Of a stretch of DNA of 64,000 nt, positions 62,201 through 64,000 are shown one piece after another (positions within the stretch are counted from its first letter, which is position 1; each line of letters opens with the position of its first letter). The stretch lies in contig OV050030.1 in the NCBI GenBank assembly GCA_920105625.2, positions 216,054,325 through 216,118,324 on the forward strand. Direction: 5' to 3'. Under the pieces are notes generated by a model. That model was not told where the DNA came from. It did no database searches and saw only the letters and a program-made list of their open reading frames with translations. This DNA is from Clusia tigrina. Lineage: Eukaryota > Arthropoda > Insecta > Diptera > Clusiidae. The position numbers and the translations under genes were made by a program.

Positions 62201-64000
62201 TATCAAAGTTTGCAACAATCAAATGCTTGTAACTTTTTATTGGAGCGTCAGAAAGTCTGGAAATTTTGTGAAAATAAAGTACTCGAGCCTCTTATCAATT
62301 TAAGTTATCGCTCATAGCTATGCTACCCTTGAGTCCCAAATCAAACACTGATAAAACTTCAAATGGCCCTAACTTCTATACGGTGCGTCGTATACCTATC
62401 AAAGTTTGCAACAATCAAATGCTTCTAACTTTTTACTGGAGCGTCATAAAACCTTGAAATTTTGTGACAATAAATTACTCGAGCATCTCGTCAATTTAAC
62501 CTATCGCTCATAGCTATGCCACCCTTGAGTCCCAAATCAAACACTGATAAAACTTCAAATGGCCCTAACTTCTGTACCCATCAAATTTTGCAACATTCAA
62601 ATGCTTGTAACTTTTTACTGGAGCGTCATAAAATCTTGAAATTTTGTGACGATAAACTACTCGAACCTCTTATCAATTTAAGATATCGCTCATAGCTATG
62701 CTACCCTTGAGTCCCAAATCAAACACTGATAAAACTTTAAATGGCCCTAACTTCTATAGGGTGCGTCTTGCACCTATCAAAGTTTGCAACAATCAAATGC
62801 TTGCAACTTTTTACTGGAGCGTAATAAAAACTTGAAATTTTCTGACAATAAAGTACTCGAGCCTCTTATCAATTTAAGCTATCGCTCATAACTATGCTAC
62901 CCTTGAGTCCCAAATCAAAGACTGATAATACTTCAAATGGCCCTAACTTCTATACGGTGCGTCCTATACCTATCAAATTTGGCAACAATCAAATGCTTGT
63001 AACTTTTTACTGGAGCGTCATAAAACCTTGAAATTTTGTGACAATAAATTACTCGAGCCTCTCGTCAATTTAAGCTATCTCTCATAGCTATGCCACCCTT
63101 GAGTCCCAAATAAAACACTGATAAAACTTCAAATGGCCCTAACTTCTATACCTATCCAAGTTTGCAACAATCAAATCCTAGTAACTTTTTACTGGAGCGT
63201 CATAAAATCTTGAAATTTTGTGACATAGCCTCTTATCAATTTAAGCTATCGCTCATAGCTATGCTACCCTTGAGTCCCAACTCAAACACTGATAAAACTT
63301 CAAATGGCCCTAGCTTCTATACGGTACATCCTACGCCTATCAAAGTTTGCAACGGTCAAATGCTTGTAAATTTTTACTGGAGCTTAATAAAATCTTGAAT
63401 TTTTGTGACAATAAAGTAGTCGAGCCTCTTGTCAATTTAAGCTATCGCTCATAGCTATGCTACCCTTGAGTCCCAAATCAAACACTGATAAACTTCAAAT
63501 GGCCCTAACTTATATACGGTGCGTCCCACAGCTATCAAACTTTTCACCATTCAAATGCTTGTAACTTACTGGAGAGTCATAAAATCTTGAAATTTTGTGA
63601 AAATAAAATACTCGAGCCTCTTGTAAATTGAAGCTATCACTCATAGCTATGCTACCCTTGAGTCCCAAATCAAACACTGATAGAACTTCAATTGGCCCTA
63701 ACTTCTATACGGTGCGTCCTATACCTATCAAAGTTTTCAACAATCAAATGCTTGTAAATTTTTACTGGAGCGTCATAAAATCTTGAAATATGGTGACAAT
63801 AAAGTACTCGAGCCTCTTATCAATTTAAGCTATGGCTCATAGCTATGCTACCCTTGAGTCCCAAATCAAACACTGATAAACTTCAAATGGCCCTAACTTC
63901 TCTACGATGCTTCCTACACCTATCAAAGTTTGCAACAATCAAATGCTTGTAACTTTTTACGGGAACGTCATAAAACCTTGAAATTTGGTGACAATAAGGT
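59220..64000 (+). repeat. 3464-bp (about 18-monomer) repeat, second copy cut by the window end
   Basis: 59220-60536 matches 62684-64000 at an offset of 3464 bp, with the match still running at the last base. Shared markers are CTATAGGGTGCGTCTTGC, GTGACATAGCCTC, GTCCCAACTCAAAC, GGTACATCCTACGCC, AACGGTCAAATGC, GTCCCACAGC and ACGATGCTTCC. Differences include CATTGCTATGCC against CATAGCTATGCC (59620/63084) and ATGCTAGTAAC against ATCCTAGTAAC (59711/63175). Between the matches, about 59.80-60.55 kb also resembles 60.95-61.66 kb at an offset near 1155 bp. Confidence 0.87.
61081..61266 (+). repeat. Monomer identical to one 54.6 kb upstream (6513-6698)
   Basis: Read base by base, these 186 bp equal 6513-6698, including the rare linked variants GAATTTTTGTGAC, AAGTAGTCGAGCC (XhoI site lost), ATAAACTTCGAATGG, GCGTCCCACACC and TTTTCACCATTC. 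The second 1943-bp copy holds it again at 8456-8641. Close relatives lie near 59.94 and 63.40 kb. I did not see this variant set anywhere between about 8.7 and 59.9 kb. Confidence 0.9.

Larger units (their letters stand above)
1..64000 (+). repeat. Tandem satellite DNA array, ~195-196 bp monomer, about 330 copies
   Basis: The same unit recurs without a break across the window. The XhoI hexamer CTCGAG marks the period: it occurs at 141, 336, 525, 721, 917, 1113 and 1307, and so on to the end, at intervals of 189-196 bp. All monomers read in the same direction; I found no inverted copy and no foreign insert. Differences between neighbouring units are mostly substitutions and small deletions (1, 2, 5, 8, 11, 12, 14 or 26 bp). 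The consensus unit is about 38% GC. Such arrays are typical of eukaryotic heterochromatin, often centromeric or subtelomeric. The location, host and family are inference or unknown. The array extends beyond both ends of the window. Confidence 0.98.

Noticed and set aside
1..64000. CRISPR array
   Set aside because: There are no unique spacers between short repeats; the whole ~195-bp unit repeats. No cas genes are present and the pattern is that of a eukaryotic satellite.
1..64000. Transposable-element insertion, or an array derived from element tails
   Set aside because: I looked for breaks in the satellite, terminal repeats, target-site duplications, poly(A) tails and coding remnants of reverse transcriptase or transposase, and found none. 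Every line of sequence can be matched to the monomer.
1..64000. Inverted monomers or a strand switch within the array
   Set aside because: The reverse-complement landmark (GGCTCGAG preceded by TTGACAAGA) was not seen; all XhoI landmarks are followed by the same downstream sequence on the plus strand.

Overview
The whole 64-kb window is one uninterrupted tandem satellite-DNA array. A single unit of about 195-196 bp (consensus roughly 38% GC) repeats head to tail, always in the same orientation, from base 1 to base 64000, about 330 copies in all. Both window edges lie inside the array. I see no protein-coding gene, rRNA, tRNA, transposon, CRISPR array or non-satellite insert. This is the layout of (peri)centromeric, subtelomeric or other constitutive heterochromatin in a eukaryote. 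I do not recognise the monomer family, so I name neither species nor lineage; the ~195-bp unit is close to common nucleosome repeat lengths.

Monomer anatomy: almost every unit carries an XhoI site (CTCGAG), a 10-bp perfect palindrome (CATAGCTATG) about 25 bp downstream, an A+T-rich dyad centred on CTTGAA with 10-bp arms, and an AATAAA just upstream of the XhoI site. Several monomer types alternate. They are told apart by linked variants (AAAGTTTGCAACAATC, AAACTTTTCAACATTC, or AATTTTGCAACATTC in the middle; CTTGTCAA, CTTGTAAA, CTTATCAA, CTCGTCAA or CATCAA after the XhoI site) and by small recurrent deletions.

Higher-order structure changes along the window. 0.56-1.73 kb holds a 3-mer (586 bp) duplicated in tandem. 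About 3.5-22.3 kb is built from related multimers: a 10-mer of 1943 bp (5.8-10 kb), an 11-mer of 2139 bp (12-19.2 kb, three copies with a 4-monomer insert) and an 8-mer of 1553 bp (19.2-22.3 kb). About 22.3-37 kb is a different domain with a 12-mer (2337 bp), a 6-mer (1168 bp) and rearranged fragments. 37-45.8 kb is more diverged, with patchy duplications and one strongly truncated monomer. 45.8-52 kb is a 3086-bp block present twice with no difference seen in my spot checks. 51.1-59 kb is a 3639-bp block whose second copy has gained and lost monomers. 59.2-64 kb starts a 3464-bp repeat that runs off the window edge.

There is no gene cooperation to describe. The biology on view is concerted evolution of a satellite by unequal exchange, slippage and segmental duplication, possibly in a centromeric setting. 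The short open frames on both strands fall inside single monomers, end at conserved stops, and many would need GTG or TTG starts; I treat all as non-coding.
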